Positions 26,061 through 35,754 of a stretch of DNA of 64,000 nt are shown in pieces. This DNA is from Thalassospira lucentensis (GTDB lineage: Bacteria > Pseudomonadota > Alphaproteobacteria > Rhodospirillales > Thalassospiraceae): assembly GCF_001613805.1 (NCBI RefSeq), contig NZ_LPVY01000014.1, positions 1 to 64,000 of the forward strand. The letters run 5' to 3'. The notes below the pieces were generated by a model. The model saw nothing but the letters and a program-made list of their open reading frames with translations, had not been told where the DNA came from and did no database searches. Within the stretch, counting starts at the first letter, position 1. Every line of letters begins with the position of its first letter. The position numbers and the translations under genes were made by a program.

Positions 26061-27902
26061 CTAGTTACCTGCTGAGATGCTTTCTTTCTGCATACCGTCA
26101 CGAAACAAGGCAACAACGAAAACCGGATAGGTCAAAAATGCCAACCCAAGAATTCCGAGCCAGTTGGCTGGTGCCAGGGCAAAGTAATGATATTCGATCC
26201 AGAACGCGCTAAAGACGACGATGCCCGTAACCACAACCGCATCAAGCAAAAGCAGCAATAACACAAATAGTATCCGCCGCAATTTTTGTCTGCTTTCCAT
26301 ATCAGTCAGGCTTGACGGAATAGTCCTAATGGTATTGACCACAGAAGAAAGCATGCGACACAAAAATTCACATAAACCGACATACTTTACCGATCTCTCC
26401 TGTTTAGGATGAACGGGCCACCACCGGCGCATTCCCCACATGACAAGAAGCCGGAAGCCAAAAACTGCGATAAGTGTCAGAAATTCGACTTTATCAATAT
26501 CAAGGGTAAAATTATCAGCCAGCATCGGGTCTTTGGCACTGGTCTGATCAGAAAGATACCCCCAACCTTTCGTCAGCAGATTTTCCAATGCCATCGCATG
26601 GAGGTAAACCCCTGCAACACCGGCATCTATTGTTGGCGGCTGGATAACATCCTGAAAACCCTGCAGATTAAAGCCGTACATCACAACACGACCGGAAAAC
26701 TGGCTTCGCCAGCTTCGAACCGGTTCGGGCTGACTTGAGGTTGCTTCTTCATCATAAGTTCTTGGTTGTGGTGCCTCAAACAGAACATGAGCCGACGAAA
26801 TGGTATCGAAAGGGGCGCACAGAACCTCTGACCGTTCCTCAATACCCAGCACATAGCCAATATTTCTGCCAAGTTGGCGCATCTTCGACACATCCGTTTT
26901 CCTGTCAGACGGGCAACGATATGGATGGTGCAGTATTTTCACGTCATCATTTGAATCTTTGTCGCCTGTGCCCTGCGTCCACCCCTCATAGGTTGGTTGC
27001 TTCTCCGGCCAAACCAGCCACATTGGTCGTTTACGACTGTATTCGTACCATTCATCCGTAATGCCTGCCTCTTGTAACGGTCCGACACGGCCCGTTACAT
27101 TTTCGCAGTTCCAGTTTTCGATATTGCGAATAACTGATTGATCAAATGCCTCGAGGTTTCGTTTTACTGATGCCAGTAAAGACTCCCGACGCAGACACAA
27201 ATTTTCATAAAGCGTCAGCGCTGCAGATTTTCGATGGCTTTGGTCCGCATTACGGCTATCATCCTGATTGGGTTTTTCCGGATAAAGGCTGTATGTAATT
27301 CCCCGAACATCGGACTGGCTTTTAGCATCCCCCCATCCGGCAACAGGTGTCACATAATCGGAAAGTTCTGCCAAAACCTCGTGCCGTTCCCAGCTTTTCA
27401 GCTCCGCCGCGGTAATGAAAACGGGAATCCCCTCATCCCGATATTTTCTCAATACCCGAACCAGCCTGCTCAGGCTTTGATCAAGGACATAATTTTTTGG
27501 ATAAGAGTCGGCTTTTTGCGTGCCTGTAGCACTTGATGGCGGTCCGCGACGGTCACGCAGGGTGAAATCTAGAAAGACCGCAAGCGGCTGTTCATAGAAT
27601 ATGCCCTCCAATACCCTTGCATGCAGACCATACGGGACCGGCCAGCTTGACTCCATATCGCGAAGTGCATCGTCATCGGCAATCACAACACCAATGGTGT
27701 CGGAATTCTCGGCGTCGTAAACAACGCTTGAGAATATGCGGTTAAACAGTGCATACGAATATTCATCGACCGGCTTTGAAAATTCCTCCGGCTCCATAAA
27801 CATGAAAAAAGCAGCCCCCACGACAATCGACAGTATCCAGACGATATGTCGTCGGCTTGGCAGAAGATGCGGTTCCGCCCTGCTTTCACCTTTCGTGTTC
27901 AT
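26061..27902 (-). CDS. CHASE2-domain membrane protein without output domain
   Basis: A 613-residue protein. TM1 is near residues 18-36, then a ~430-residue extracytoplasmic CHASE2 domain: IGVVIADDDALRDMESSWPVPYGLHARVLEGI, AVFLDFTLRDRRGPPSS, VRSWRSQFSGRVVMYGFNLQGFQDVIQPP and GVYLHAMALENLL. Three C-terminal membrane helices follow. CHASE2 normally senses signals for a kinase, cyclase or GGDEF domain, yet here the chain ends shortly after the last helix (FRDGMQKESISAGN). It is the last gene of a cluster with an M48 lipoprotein protease six bases upstream. The insert between residues 190 and 390 is long and unusual. Its partner is probably encoded in the same cluster. Confidence 0.8.
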   Translation of the reverse strand: MNTKGESRAEPHLLPSRRHIVWILSIVVGAAFFMFMEPEEFSKPVDEYSYALFNRIFSSVVYDAENSDTIGVVIADDDALRDMESSWPVPYGLHARVLEGIFYEQPLAVFLDFTLRDRRGPPSSATGTQKADSYPKNYVLDQSLSRLVRVLRKYRDEGIPVFITAAELKSWERHEVLAELSDYVTPVAGWGDAKSQSDVRGITYSLYPEKPNQDDSRNADQSHRKSAALTLYENLCLRRESLLASVKRNLEAFDQSVIRNIENWNCENVTGRVGPLQEAGITDEWYEYSRKRPMWLVWPEKQPTYEGWTQGTGDKDSNDDVKILHHPYRCPSDRKTDVSKMRQLGRNIGYVLGIEERSEVLCAPFDTISSAHVLFEAPQPRTYDEEATSSQPEPVRSWRSQFSGRVVMYGFNLQGFQDVIQPPTIDAGVAGVYLHAMALENLLTKGWGYLSDQTSAKDPMLADNFTLDIDKVEFLTLIAVFGFRLLVMWGMRRWWPVHPKQERSVKYVGLCEFLCRMLSSVVNTIRTIPSSLTDMESRQKLRRILFVLLLLLLDAVVVTGIVVFSAFWIEYHYFALAPANWLGILGLAFLTYPVFVVALFRDGMQKESISAGN

Positions 27903-27908
27903 GGTGGA

Positions 27909-29372
27909 TCAGTTTTCGCTCATGCCGCTGCATAAGGCGCGCTGCTGCGGGTAGCGAAGCGTACATCCCATCACCAGTTCATTTGCCCGCACCGAATTAC
28001 CACTTTGCTTCACATGAGGATAAAGAAACTCGTAAGCCTCGATCGGCCAGTCGTAGTAGTCGGCAACGGCTTCGATCCTTGCCACAGCCTGCTTTGTTTG
28101 TCCTAACGAATCCTGAAGAGTTGCGCGCTTGATCTCAAACGGCAGCGGCAAATAATTCTCGCTCTCGACAAGGTCGATATTCTGAATGGCCTTTTTGGGC
28201 TCTCCCTGCTTTTCGCGAAGATTGGCAAAAGCCCAACGGACATAAGGGTGGGTTGAAGTTTCGCCACTGACGGCCATCCGGGCTTTTTGTTCAAGAACCT
28301 TATAGTCGGGGGTGACTTCTTCGTTCTGAAGGGCAGCCATGATGCTGTTTGCCACATCATACTTACCAAGCGTTTCCCGGTTTTTGCTTACCATCGCCAA
28401 AAAGGCATCGGCCTGAACCGGTTGCCGCCGCGCGGCGGCATACTCGCGCATATTATAGGCGAATATGGCCTCGGCTCGTTCTTTGGCTTCGCCATGCCGA
28501 TCTGCCAAAGTTTCCTGCATAGATGTTAGCGCATTGCCAAATTCCGCAAGGAACTGATTGAACAGTGCATTGTCACTGTTCTTCCGGGTCGCGTCGAATT
28601 CTGCCTCCAATTGCTTTTCAAGCTGGTTGCGGGTGTCCTGGAACAGGTTGTCATACTGCTGTTCGTATCTGTCCAGTACCTGGAAAAAACTGTCCGCCTC
28701 GGACGGATTGTATCCGGCACGCGCCATCAGATCGACACCAAGGTGATCGGCATCGCGTTCATCTGCACGATCCCACACCGGCAACAAGAGATCACGTGTA
28801 AGGATATCGCTGCCATAAAGCTGGAATGCCTTGCGAGCCTGATTGTCGCCACCTGCTCGCGAAACGACAACGTCCATTGCAGTAACCATATAGGGACGCA
28901 ATGTCCGCAACAGGGAGTCCGGACTATGCTGCAAAAGAACATGGCTATATTCATGCGCCAGAACGAATGCCAGCTGATCCTCGGATTGAAGATAGTTAAA
29001 AACCGAATGATGCAGGAAGATCATCTTTTCCGGTAGCGCCATCGCCCCAGCACTAGCATTCGCCAAAAGGTACACCTTCGTCGATGTAGCTGGCTGTGGT
29101 GCATTGGCAATTATCTTGTCGAGCACCAACTGCGCGTAGCTTTGCAGCTCTTCCAACGGAGCTATGCCTTTGGAATTTGCAAGAACTTCAAGTTTTGCCT
29201 TGCGGATTTCTTCTGCGCTAAATGATTTTTCCGGTGGGACCGAAACAGAGTCGATATATTTTCCCTCATCCGGGATCGAACTTAAAAAAGGAAGATCAAT
29301 TCCCGCCTGATTGGTAACACATCCAGTCAACAGAAAAGATGCCGCAAGCAGCGAAACATATGATTTTTTCAT
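27909..29372 (-). CDS. M48-family metalloprotease lipoprotein with TPR-like tail
   Basis: A 487-residue lipoprotein. The signal peptide MKKSYVSLLAASFLLTGC puts the lipidated Cys at 18. The zinc motif is HEYSH (140-144) with the third ligand Glu in ERDADHLGVDLMARAGY, the arrangement of BepA/LoiP-type M48 peptidases. The C-terminal half is helical and ends in TPR-like repeats (AVSGETSTHPYVRWAFANLREKQGEPKKAIQNID). Relatives degrade or assist misfolded outer-membrane proteins. The ATG at 29372 is used; an upstream in-frame start lacks a signal peptide. It lies between the small secreted protein (17-base gap) and the CHASE2 gene (6-base gap). Confidence 0.87.
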   Translation of the reverse strand: MKKSYVSLLAASFLLTGCVTNQAGIDLPFLSSIPDEGKYIDSVSVPPEKSFSAEEIRKAKLEVLANSKGIAPLEELQSYAQLVLDKIIANAPQPATSTKVYLLANASAGAMALPEKMIFLHHSVFNYLQSEDQLAFVLAHEYSHVLLQHSPDSLLRTLRPYMVTAMDVVVSRAGGDNQARKAFQLYGSDILTRDLLLPVWDRADERDADHLGVDLMARAGYNPSEADSFFQVLDRYEQQYDNLFQDTRNQLEKQLEAEFDATRKNSDNALFNQFLAEFGNALTSMQETLADRHGEAKERAEAIFAYNMREYAAARRQPVQADAFLAMVSKNRETLGKYDVANSIMAALQNEEVTPDYKVLEQKARMAVSGETSTHPYVRWAFANLREKQGEPKKAIQNIDLVESENYLPLPFEIKRATLQDSLGQTKQAVARIEAVADYYDWPIEAYEFLYPHVKQSGNSVRANELVMGCTLRYPQQRALCSGMSEN

Positions 29373-29389
29373 TGTATTTCCAAAAGTGA

Positions 29390-29797
29390 TCAGTTGTTGC
29401 AAATGACTTCGGTCCCGGCACCACGACCGAGATTTCCTGTCGCAGTTGCCTGACTGGCGTCGCATGTAATCCTGACTTTGCTGCTTTCCGCTTCGATCAA
29501 TACCTGATCGCCAGCAACCCAGTAATCTTTGGAGTCGCCTTCAAAACGGATGTGATGCATGCGCCCCGCAACCGTCGATGTTCCGAAATATTGGACAATT
29601 TCCGGAAACTGATCACCCTTACGTTCACCAAGCACCGGGTCCTGCGCCCCCGGCCCGGCATACAACTCGACCTTGTATTTTGGATATTTGACTTCTGCCT
29701 TGGACAAAACAAAATCCGCGGCAGAAACAGGATTCTCTCCTGCATGTAAAAGCAGAACCGTTCCTAATAAAGCCAGATGCAAGATTACCCGCTGCAA
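29390..29797 (-). CDS. Small secreted protein, possible SH3-like fold
   Basis: About 135 residues, unrecognised family. A signal peptide (QRVILHLALLGTVLLLHAGENPVSA) is followed by a mature domain beginning ADFVLSKAEVKYPKYKVELYAGPGAQDPV. The alternating hydrophobic strands with YWVAGDQVLIEAESSKVRITC resemble a bacterial SH3-like domain; this is weak. Two cysteines near the end could pair. The TTG at 29797, with GGAGGGGG upstream, best fits the signal peptide; in-frame ATGs at 29836 and 29872 are alternatives. It is directly upstream of the M48 gene and probably acts with it in the periplasm. Confidence 0.65.
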   Translation of the reverse strand: MQRVILHLALLGTVLLLHAGENPVSAADFVLSKAEVKYPKYKVELYAGPGAQDPVLGERKGDQFPEIVQYFGTSTVAGRMHHIRFEGDSKDYWVAGDQVLIEAESSKVRITCDASQATATGNLGRGAGTEVICNN

Positions 29798-29887
29798 GCT
29801 TCTTTCCCCCTCCGAAATCCCCTTGAAGTTGAGCATTCTTGCATAAACAAAACAAGAAACGGAACTACCCATAAGGCTAGCCCCAAG

Positions 29888-31507
29888 CTACTCTTTAGAG
29901 CCAAGCACCTGAATATCCTGTATCTTCTGATGCTCCCTTAGCCGGCCCTGCAGCAACACATCAAAATCCTGTTTCAGGTGATCAACCGGCAACGTCCAAT
30001 CCCCCGGCGCTTCCTGCCGATAAATACGCATTGTCGGATACCATGGACTGTCGGTCCGCCCCACCATCCACCGCCAATCTGTCGTATAAAGCTGTAACAT
30101 CCAGACCGGCACACCAAGCGCCCCGGCAAGATGGGCAGGCGCACTATCGATTGTAATGACCAGATCCATCGCCTTCATCAATGCAGCACTGTCACCGAAA
30201 TCATGAATATGTTCACCCATGTCGGTAATCAGGGCATTGGCGCCAAGTCTGGCTATGTCGCCCCGCCGCTCATCGACCTGAAAACTGTAAAAACTTGCCC
30301 CTTTCTGCGCCATAAGCGGCATCAGCATTTCAAGCGGGCAGGATCGGTCACGCGGATTAAGCTTGCCTGCCCATATCAGCCCAACCTTAAGCACCGTTCC
30401 CCATGGCGGGCTTAATCGTGCCTGCTTGCCTTTCGGCGCGCTCAGATAGGGTTCGGCAGACACCCGATGCAGTTCCGCTTCGCTGATTTTCATGACATGC
30501 GGCAGGCTAAGGAGTGGGACATGCAGATCAAAGGGGGGCAATTTCGCCCCCTTTTCAACAATCGTTCCGACACCGGCAATCGTGCGCATCACCGGGATCA
30601 ATTCCGATCTGCATTCAAGAATGATATGCGCGGCCCTCTTCCCTACCAATGGGACAAAACGGGCAAACTGGATCATATCGCCAAAGCCCTGCTCGGCACG
30701 CAGCAGCAGTCTTTTGCCGCGTAAATCGGCCTTTCCATCCCATTCCGGAACAGATTCAAGCGGGCGGATCGGATTATCGGCAAGCTTGCGGCGCGTTTCA
30801 TATCCGGCCCAACCCGCTTCGTACTGGCCTGTTGCCAAAAGTGCCAGTGCCTTGTCCCAGTTTGCATCGACATAATCGGGATCAATGGCCAAAGCCGCAT
30901 CAAAATATTTGATAGCCTGCTCGAACCGATTGGTATCGCGATAAACCAAGCCAGCATTGAACGGATGCGATTTGATCGATGCATCAAGTTCCAGCGCCTT
31001 GTCATGAGCCGCCGCCGCCTCATCGAACCGCATCATTTCACGCAGGCAGTTACCCATATTTGACCAAAGCCCCGCATTGTCGGGGCGCAGTTCCGCCGCC
31101 CTGCGATAGGCGACAAGTGCGGCATCAAGCCGTTTACTGCGCCTAAGCGCGACACCAAGGTTATTCCAGACATCGGGCTGATCAGCGTTTTGCCTGAGAA
31201 CCGCACCATAAAGCGAAATTGCTTCTTCAATCCTGCCAGACTGATGGGCATCAAGTGCACGGGTGAACATTTCCGATTTGCCCGAGCGTCCGGCGATTGC
31301 GGGTGCGCCGGGGGATTGATTAGCCACTTTTTTGACTGCGTCGTTTTTTGTCTGTGGCAATTCTGGAGTTTCAGGCTTGGGAACAGCAAAGCCCGGCATA
31401 CTATCCGCCGAAGCTTGTTGCGCAAGACTTTTTGCAGAACCACTGGCTATCGCTTTTTTGGTTTTTTTGGCCGCACGCGGCTTGTTCATGGTTCTGGACT
31501 TCGCCAT
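29888..31507 (-). CDS. TPR protein with glycosyltransferase-like C-terminal domain
   Basis: A 539-residue cytoplasmic protein. A Lys/Ala-rich N-terminus (about 1-75) precedes four or so TPR repeats (about 80-225; e.g. PDVWNNLGVALRRSKRLDAALVAYRRAAEL). The C-terminus resembles GT9/GT41 enzymes: LLRAEQGFGDMIQFARFVPLV, VGLIWAGKLNPRDRSCPLEML and the nucleotide-sugar pocket MDLVITIDSAPAHLAGALGVPVWMLQ. Such proteins can glycosylate surface or flagellar proteins, but no acceptor is shown here. It sits upstream of the SH3-like/M48/CHASE2 genes on the same strand, with a gap of at most 90 bases, and may share their transcript. Confidence 0.83.
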   Translation of the reverse strand: MAKSRTMNKPRAAKKTKKAIASGSAKSLAQQASADSMPGFAVPKPETPELPQTKNDAVKKVANQSPGAPAIAGRSGKSEMFTRALDAHQSGRIEEAISLYGAVLRQNADQPDVWNNLGVALRRSKRLDAALVAYRRAAELRPDNAGLWSNMGNCLREMMRFDEAAAAHDKALELDASIKSHPFNAGLVYRDTNRFEQAIKYFDAALAIDPDYVDANWDKALALLATGQYEAGWAGYETRRKLADNPIRPLESVPEWDGKADLRGKRLLLRAEQGFGDMIQFARFVPLVGKRAAHIILECRSELIPVMRTIAGVGTIVEKGAKLPPFDLHVPLLSLPHVMKISEAELHRVSAEPYLSAPKGKQARLSPPWGTVLKVGLIWAGKLNPRDRSCPLEMLMPLMAQKGASFYSFQVDERRGDIARLGANALITDMGEHIHDFGDSAALMKAMDLVITIDSAPAHLAGALGVPVWMLQLYTTDWRWMVGRTDSPWYPTMRIYRQEAPGDWTLPVDHLKQDFDVLLQGRLREHQKIQDIQVLGSKE

Positions 31508-32005
31508 TCGGGTCCCCCGTCCCGTAAAACTGCAATCGCCGGATCATACAATGTCAAAAAGGCAGACGACCATTCCCATATGTACTCGCCCGTTGGCCGG
31601 TTGTCATCGCCAGACGATTCGCGCCGCAAAAATCACCGGACATGCGAATAGCATTATTTTCTAAAAACAAGAACAATACCGGATGATTTTATCGCATTTA
31701 GTGAGTTTCGGACAATTTCAAACAAGTCGATTTTAATTATTTCGGTTATGTCGCGCTTTGAAGTAGCTTTTTACGAGGGACTGAAGAAAGGCGTTAAAAG
31801 ACTACCCAGTCCCTGTGGTGTTACACAGGGAACCAAAACAATAAATGACCGTCGGTTTGGCAAATTTCCGGGGCCGTAATTCGGAACGCCAAAAAGACGG
31901 CACCAACCTGTTCGAGCAAGCTGCGACGCTTTGAAATGATCGCGGTCATCGATCAGGTAACGAGGGAACAAACATCATCAGGCTTCAAAGGACGGGAGAC
32001 CTTAA
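31508..32005. other. Divergent intergenic region before the chemoreceptor
   Basis: About 500 bases between the TPR-glycosyltransferase gene and the chemoreceptor gene. It contains an AT-rich block (31660-31760) likely to hold promoters, a 7-base stem-loop CCCTGTG/CACAGGG (31811-31830) and a candidate ECF-type promoter overlapping it. Small reading frames here lack ribosome sites and are not called. Confidence 0.5.
31829..31853 (+). promoter_or_regulatory. Candidate ECF-type promoter upstream of chemoreceptor
   Basis: GGAAC (31829-31833), 16 bases, then CGTC (31850-31853). It is similar to the csbD promoter, which has CGTT, and lies 153 bases before the receptor start. One differing -10 base makes it uncertain. 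Confidence 0.35.
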
Positions 32006-33664
32006 ATGGCCGAAACCAAACGATCCGGCGGCTCTGTCGGACGCAAAGTCATTCTGGTTGTGGTTGCCTTGCTGATTGTCGGCTTTGGCGCAATGATGAC
32101 GATCCAGACGGTTTCGCAACGCAACGCGATGATCGAAATCATGTATAATGAGTCGGTCGAAAAAACCGAAATGCTATCGACCGCCGTGCAACCGGGCTTT
32201 ATTGCCATGGACGGCAACTCGGTCGAAAAAGAATTCCGCAAGATCACTGACAAGGAAGGCTCGCAGCTGGCAACCCTGATTGCTGCCAATCCGGATGGAG
32301 AACCGATTGCGACCTACCAATCGGAAAACCTTCCCGAACACGATCTGGCTGCACTTGCCGAGCCCTATCTGGAACGGCTTGAAAACAAGGAAGTCGTCAG
32401 CTTCATCTCCGGCGACGCCGTCATTGTTGCCGCGCCAATCACCAAATATTCCAAGCGGCGGGACGAAGATCAGTATCGTGGCATGCTGCTGACTGCATGG
32501 AGCCTTGAACGCGTCAATGCCGAGGTAAAACAGGCCGTCATCATCCAGCTGGCTCTTGCCGCTGCAATTCTTGTCGTCCTGCTGGGCAGCACCTGGTTTG
32601 TCCTGCGCAATCAGATTATTACCCCACTTGTTAAAATCAATGGCGCCATGGCGGCGCTTGCGGATGGCAATCGTGACATTCACATCCCGGGCGTTCATCG
32701 CACCGATGAAATCGGCCAGATGGCCGCCTCGGTCGAAGTTTTCAAGGAAAACGCAAACCGCGTTGCACAACTGGATCGCGAACGTGAACAGGAACGCGAA
32801 CGTGCCGAGGCCAAACGCCGTGAAGCCATGAATGGCCTGGCCGGACGTTTTGAACAAACCGTGATGGGTGTTGTCGACGGTGTATCCGGGGCATCAAGCG
32901 AAATGCAACAGGTCGCACAGACCATGGTTGCCGCCGTCCATCAGAACGAAGCCGGTTCACAGGCTGTTGTGGCCGCTGTCGAACAGGCCAATCACAGCGT
33001 CGAAACGGTGGCCAGTGCCGCCGAACAGCTTTCCGTTTCGATCCGTGACATCAGCGCACGCGTGAATGACACATCGAACATCACCGCCAATGCCAGCACC
33101 GAGGCCAACCGGGTCAATGAAATGGTTCAGGGGCTTGATGTTTCGGCACAGAAAGTTGGTGAAGTCGTGCAGATCATTCAGGCCATCGCGGAACAGACCA
33201 ACCTTCTGGCACTGAACGCCACGATCGAGGCCGCACGCGCCGGTGATGCGGGCAAAGGCTTCGCCGTGGTCGCCAACGAGGTCAAAAACCTTGCCAATCA
33301 GACCGCACGTGCAACGGAGGATATTTCGGCCCAGATTTCAGGCATTCAGGGATCGACACAGGAAGCTGTCGGTGCGATTGACGGGATCACCAGCATCATC
33401 GCAAATCTGAACGAAATCGCATCCGAAGTTGCGGCAGCCGTTCAGGAACAGGGGCAGGCAACTTCTGAAATCTCGAACTCCGTCCAGCAGGCGGTACAGA
33501 GCACGCAGGAAGTCACCAGCCACATTCATGAAATGCAGTCTGCAGCCCGCCAGACCGGTGATGCAGCGCGTCAGGTGCTTGATGCGTCCGAAAAACTTGG
33601 TGCCCAATCAGGAACGCTGCGCAGCGAAGTCGGCAACTTTCTTGATGAAGTCCGCACCAGCTGA
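32006..33664 (+). CDS. Methyl-accepting chemotaxis protein
   Basis: A 552-residue receptor. TM1 (about 13-33), a ~150-residue periplasmic single-Cache-type sensor, TM2 (about 185-205), HAMP ([20 protein letters not shown]) and a signalling domain. The hairpin tip [19 protein letters not shown] and [15 protein letters not shown], which contact CheA/CheW, are intact. No C-terminal CheR-binding pentapeptide is present (it ends VRTS). Length suits a class without extra C-terminal domains. It is monocistronic, with its own terminator, and has no che gene beside it. The ligand is unknown. Confidence 0.94.
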   Translation: MAETKRSGGSVGRKVILVVVALLIVGFGAMMTIQTVSQRNAMIEIMYNESVEKTEMLSTAVQPGFIAMDGNSVEKEFRKITDKEGSQLATLIAANPDGEPIATYQSENLPEHDLAALAEPYLERLENKEVVSFISGDAVIVAAPITKYSKRRDEDQYRGMLLTAWSLERVNAEVKQAVIIQLALAAAILVVLLGSTWFVLRNQIITPLVKINGAMAALADGNRDIHIPGVHRTDEIGQMAASVEVFKENANRVAQLDREREQERERAEAKRREAMNGLAGRFEQTVMGVVDGVSGASSEMQQVAQTMVAAVHQNEAGSQAVVAAVEQANHSVETVASAAEQLSVSIRDISARVNDTSNITANASTEANRVNEMVQGLDVSAQKVGEVVQIIQAIAEQTNLLALNATIEAARAGDAGKGFAVVANEVKNLANQTARATEDISAQISGIQGSTQEAVGAIDGITSIIANLNEIASEVAAAVQEQGQATSEISNSVQQAVQSTQEVTSHIHEMQSAARQTGDAARQVLDASEKLGAQSGTLRSEVGNFLDEVRTS

Positions 33665-33686
33665 TTGCGAACTTGCCAAAATCAAG

Positions 33687-33721
33687 AACGCCGCCCGGTC
33701 TGACCGAGGCGGCGTTTTTTT
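33687..33721 (+). terminator. Chemoreceptor terminator
   Basis: Stem AACGCCGCC/GGCGGCGTT (33687-33695, 33708-33716) with a 12-base loop and a run of T after it. Confidence 0.85.
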
Positions 33722-33743
33722 AGAATGTCGGGTTTAATCGCAC

Positions 33744-34172
33744 CTAGAGCAAAGGTTCCCGATCATCGGATTCGGCATCAAGCCGCATCATGATCGTTTC
33801 ATTCAGGTCCTCATATCCATGCTGGCGATAAACCGGCTGCATGTCATGCGTCGCCAGCATCCAACGTTTGACCCGCGCAATATCGGGATGACCATGCAGG
33901 GCATCAAGCATCATGGATGCAATTCCGCGACGACGGTAATCGGGATCAACAAACACATCAGCGACATAAGCAATTGCGATGAAGTCGGTCACGACACGGG
34001 CAAAGCCAACCTGCCGTCCATCACAATAGGCGCCAACCGGCACCGACATTTCAACAGACCGATCAAACTCTCCACGCGACCTCCCTCGTGACCAATAGGA
34101 ATTGGCAATGAAATCATAGCAGTATTCAAGATCAAGCCGGGCGCGGTCACAACTGATTTCAATGTCACTCAT
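33744..34172 (-). CDS. GNAT-family N-acetyltransferase
   Basis: A 142-residue acetyltransferase. The acetyl-CoA binding pattern is VADVFVDPDYRRRGIASMMLDALHGHPDIARVKRWMLATHDMQPVYRQHGY, giving the Q/RxxGxG/A loop as RRRGIA. The substrate is unknown. Its start follows the ubiB stop by 9 bases, so it is the last gene of the ubiE-ubiB transcript, although no role in ubiquinone synthesis is known. Confidence 0.87.
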   Translation of the reverse strand: MSDIEISCDRARLDLEYCYDFIANSYWSRGRSRGEFDRSVEMSVPVGAYCDGRQVGFARVVTDFIAIAYVADVFVDPDYRRRGIASMMLDALHGHPDIARVKRWMLATHDMQPVYRQHGYEDLNETIMMRLDAESDDREPLL

Positions 34173-34181
34173 GGCCGATCT

Positions 34182-35741
34182 CTATTTCACGAACAGGGCA
34201 ACAGCCAGTGCCGCAATCGCCACCCAAAGCAATACTGATTGTTTCGAGATACCGCCGGAACTGCGTTGCCCGTTAGACCGACCGCGCATCGCGGCAACGG
34301 TATCGGGATGCAGACGCAATCCCTGATCGGTAAAGACCGCTGATGCCTGTTCGGCGGCCTCAAGAACACGGGGCAACCGGCGCAACATTGTTCCGGCCTG
34401 ACGGGTGGCTTCGGCGATCTTGGCTTCCGGGCCGAGGTTTTCGCGCATCCATTCCTCGATCAACGGACGCGACAATTCCCACATATTCTCGTTCGGGCTT
34501 AAAATGCGCGAAAGCCCTTCGGCAACGATCATGGTTTTCTGAAGCATCAGAAGCTGCGGCTGGGTTTCCATCCCGAAGGTTTCGGTAATCTGGAAAAGCT
34601 GCCCCAGCAAACGCCCGACCGAAATATCCGCGAGTTCCTTGCCAAGGATCGGCTCCCCGATAGAACGGCAAGCCTGCTGAAAGTTTTCAAGCGACTGGTT
34701 GCGAGGCACATATCCAGCTTCAAAATGAACCTCGGCGACACGTCGATAATCGCGCGTCAGGAAACCCAGAAGCATTTCTGCAAGGTAAAGCCGCGTCTGA
34801 CGGTCAACACGTCCCATAATCCCGAAATCAACGATGCTGACCTTGCCGGTTTCGTCGACGAACAGGTTGCCCGGATGCATGTCGGCATGGAAGAAACCGT
34901 CACGGAAAACCTGTTGGAAAAATGCGCCGGCCGCCTTGGCCAAAAGGGCGGAGCGATCAACTCCCATCCGGTCCAGCGCCTCGACATTATCGATACGCAC
35001 ACCCTTGACCCGTTCCATGGTCATGACATGCTCGGCCGTGCGTTCCCAGTCGATCTGCGGCACGTAATAGGTTGGATCAGACTCGAAATTATCGCGGAAT
35101 TCGGAGGCCGCCGAGGCTTCAAACCGCAAATCCATTTCAAGATGCACGCTGTCTTCCAGCGTCTTGATGGTTTCAACCGGCTTCAAACGGCGCAAGCGCG
35201 GTTGGGTCAGTTCGACAATTTCCGATACCCAGTAAAACAGATCCAGATCACGCGCAAATCGGGCCTTGATATCCGGACGCAGCACCTTGACCGCAACTTC
35301 GCGCCCATCGGAGGTGGTTGCAAAATGCACCTGCGCAATGGATGCGGCGGCAACTGGCGTATCGTCAAATTCGGAAAAAAGGGTTTCAAACGGCCCGTCA
35401 AGCTGTTCGGTAATGATCCGCTTGGCAATCTTGGCCGAGAATGGTGGCAGGCGATCCTGCAGGCTTGATAAATCGGCCGCGACATCATCCCCGATCAGAT
35501 CGGCACGCGTCGCCAGTGTCTGACCAAGCTTGATGAAAGCAGGTCCCAATTCTTCAAGCGCGCGGGCCAGCCGCCGCCCCGGCCGCAAATCCGACCGTCT
35601 CGAAAACGGAGCGGTCAGGCGGGCAAAAAACGCCAGAACCTTGCCACCCGGAACAAGGGCAAGCGGGAATAGCGCATCGTAGCGCGCCAAAGTCCGCGCC
35701 ATTCCAAGCAAGCGAAAGCTGTTGCGAACGAACCGTATCAT
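34182..35741 (-). CDS. ubiB: Ubiquinone biosynthesis protein UbiB
   Basis: A 519-residue ADCK/ABC1-type atypical kinase needed for the hydroxylation steps of ubiquinone synthesis. It shows the KxGQ motif in ELGPAFIKLGQTLATRADLI, an Ala-rich loop in VAAASIAQVHFAT, the HADMHPGNLFV catalytic segment and VDFGIMGRVD. A C-terminal membrane helix (LLWVAIAALAVALFV) anchors it to the inner membrane. Length is usual. It follows ubiE by 13 bases on the same strand, the standard alphaproteobacterial order. Confidence 0.95.
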   Translation of the reverse strand: MIRFVRNSFRLLGMARTLARYDALFPLALVPGGKVLAFFARLTAPFSRRSDLRPGRRLARALEELGPAFIKLGQTLATRADLIGDDVAADLSSLQDRLPPFSAKIAKRIITEQLDGPFETLFSEFDDTPVAAASIAQVHFATTSDGREVAVKVLRPDIKARFARDLDLFYWVSEIVELTQPRLRRLKPVETIKTLEDSVHLEMDLRFEASAASEFRDNFESDPTYYVPQIDWERTAEHVMTMERVKGVRIDNVEALDRMGVDRSALLAKAAGAFFQQVFRDGFFHADMHPGNLFVDETGKVSIVDFGIMGRVDRQTRLYLAEMLLGFLTRDYRRVAEVHFEAGYVPRNQSLENFQQACRSIGEPILGKELADISVGRLLGQLFQITETFGMETQPQLLMLQKTMIVAEGLSRILSPNENMWELSRPLIEEWMRENLGPEAKIAEATRQAGTMLRRLPRVLEAAEQASAVFTDQGLRLHPDTVAAMRGRSNGQRSSGGISKQSVLLWVAIAALAVALFVK

Positions 35742-35754
35742 TCAGTCGCCACCT

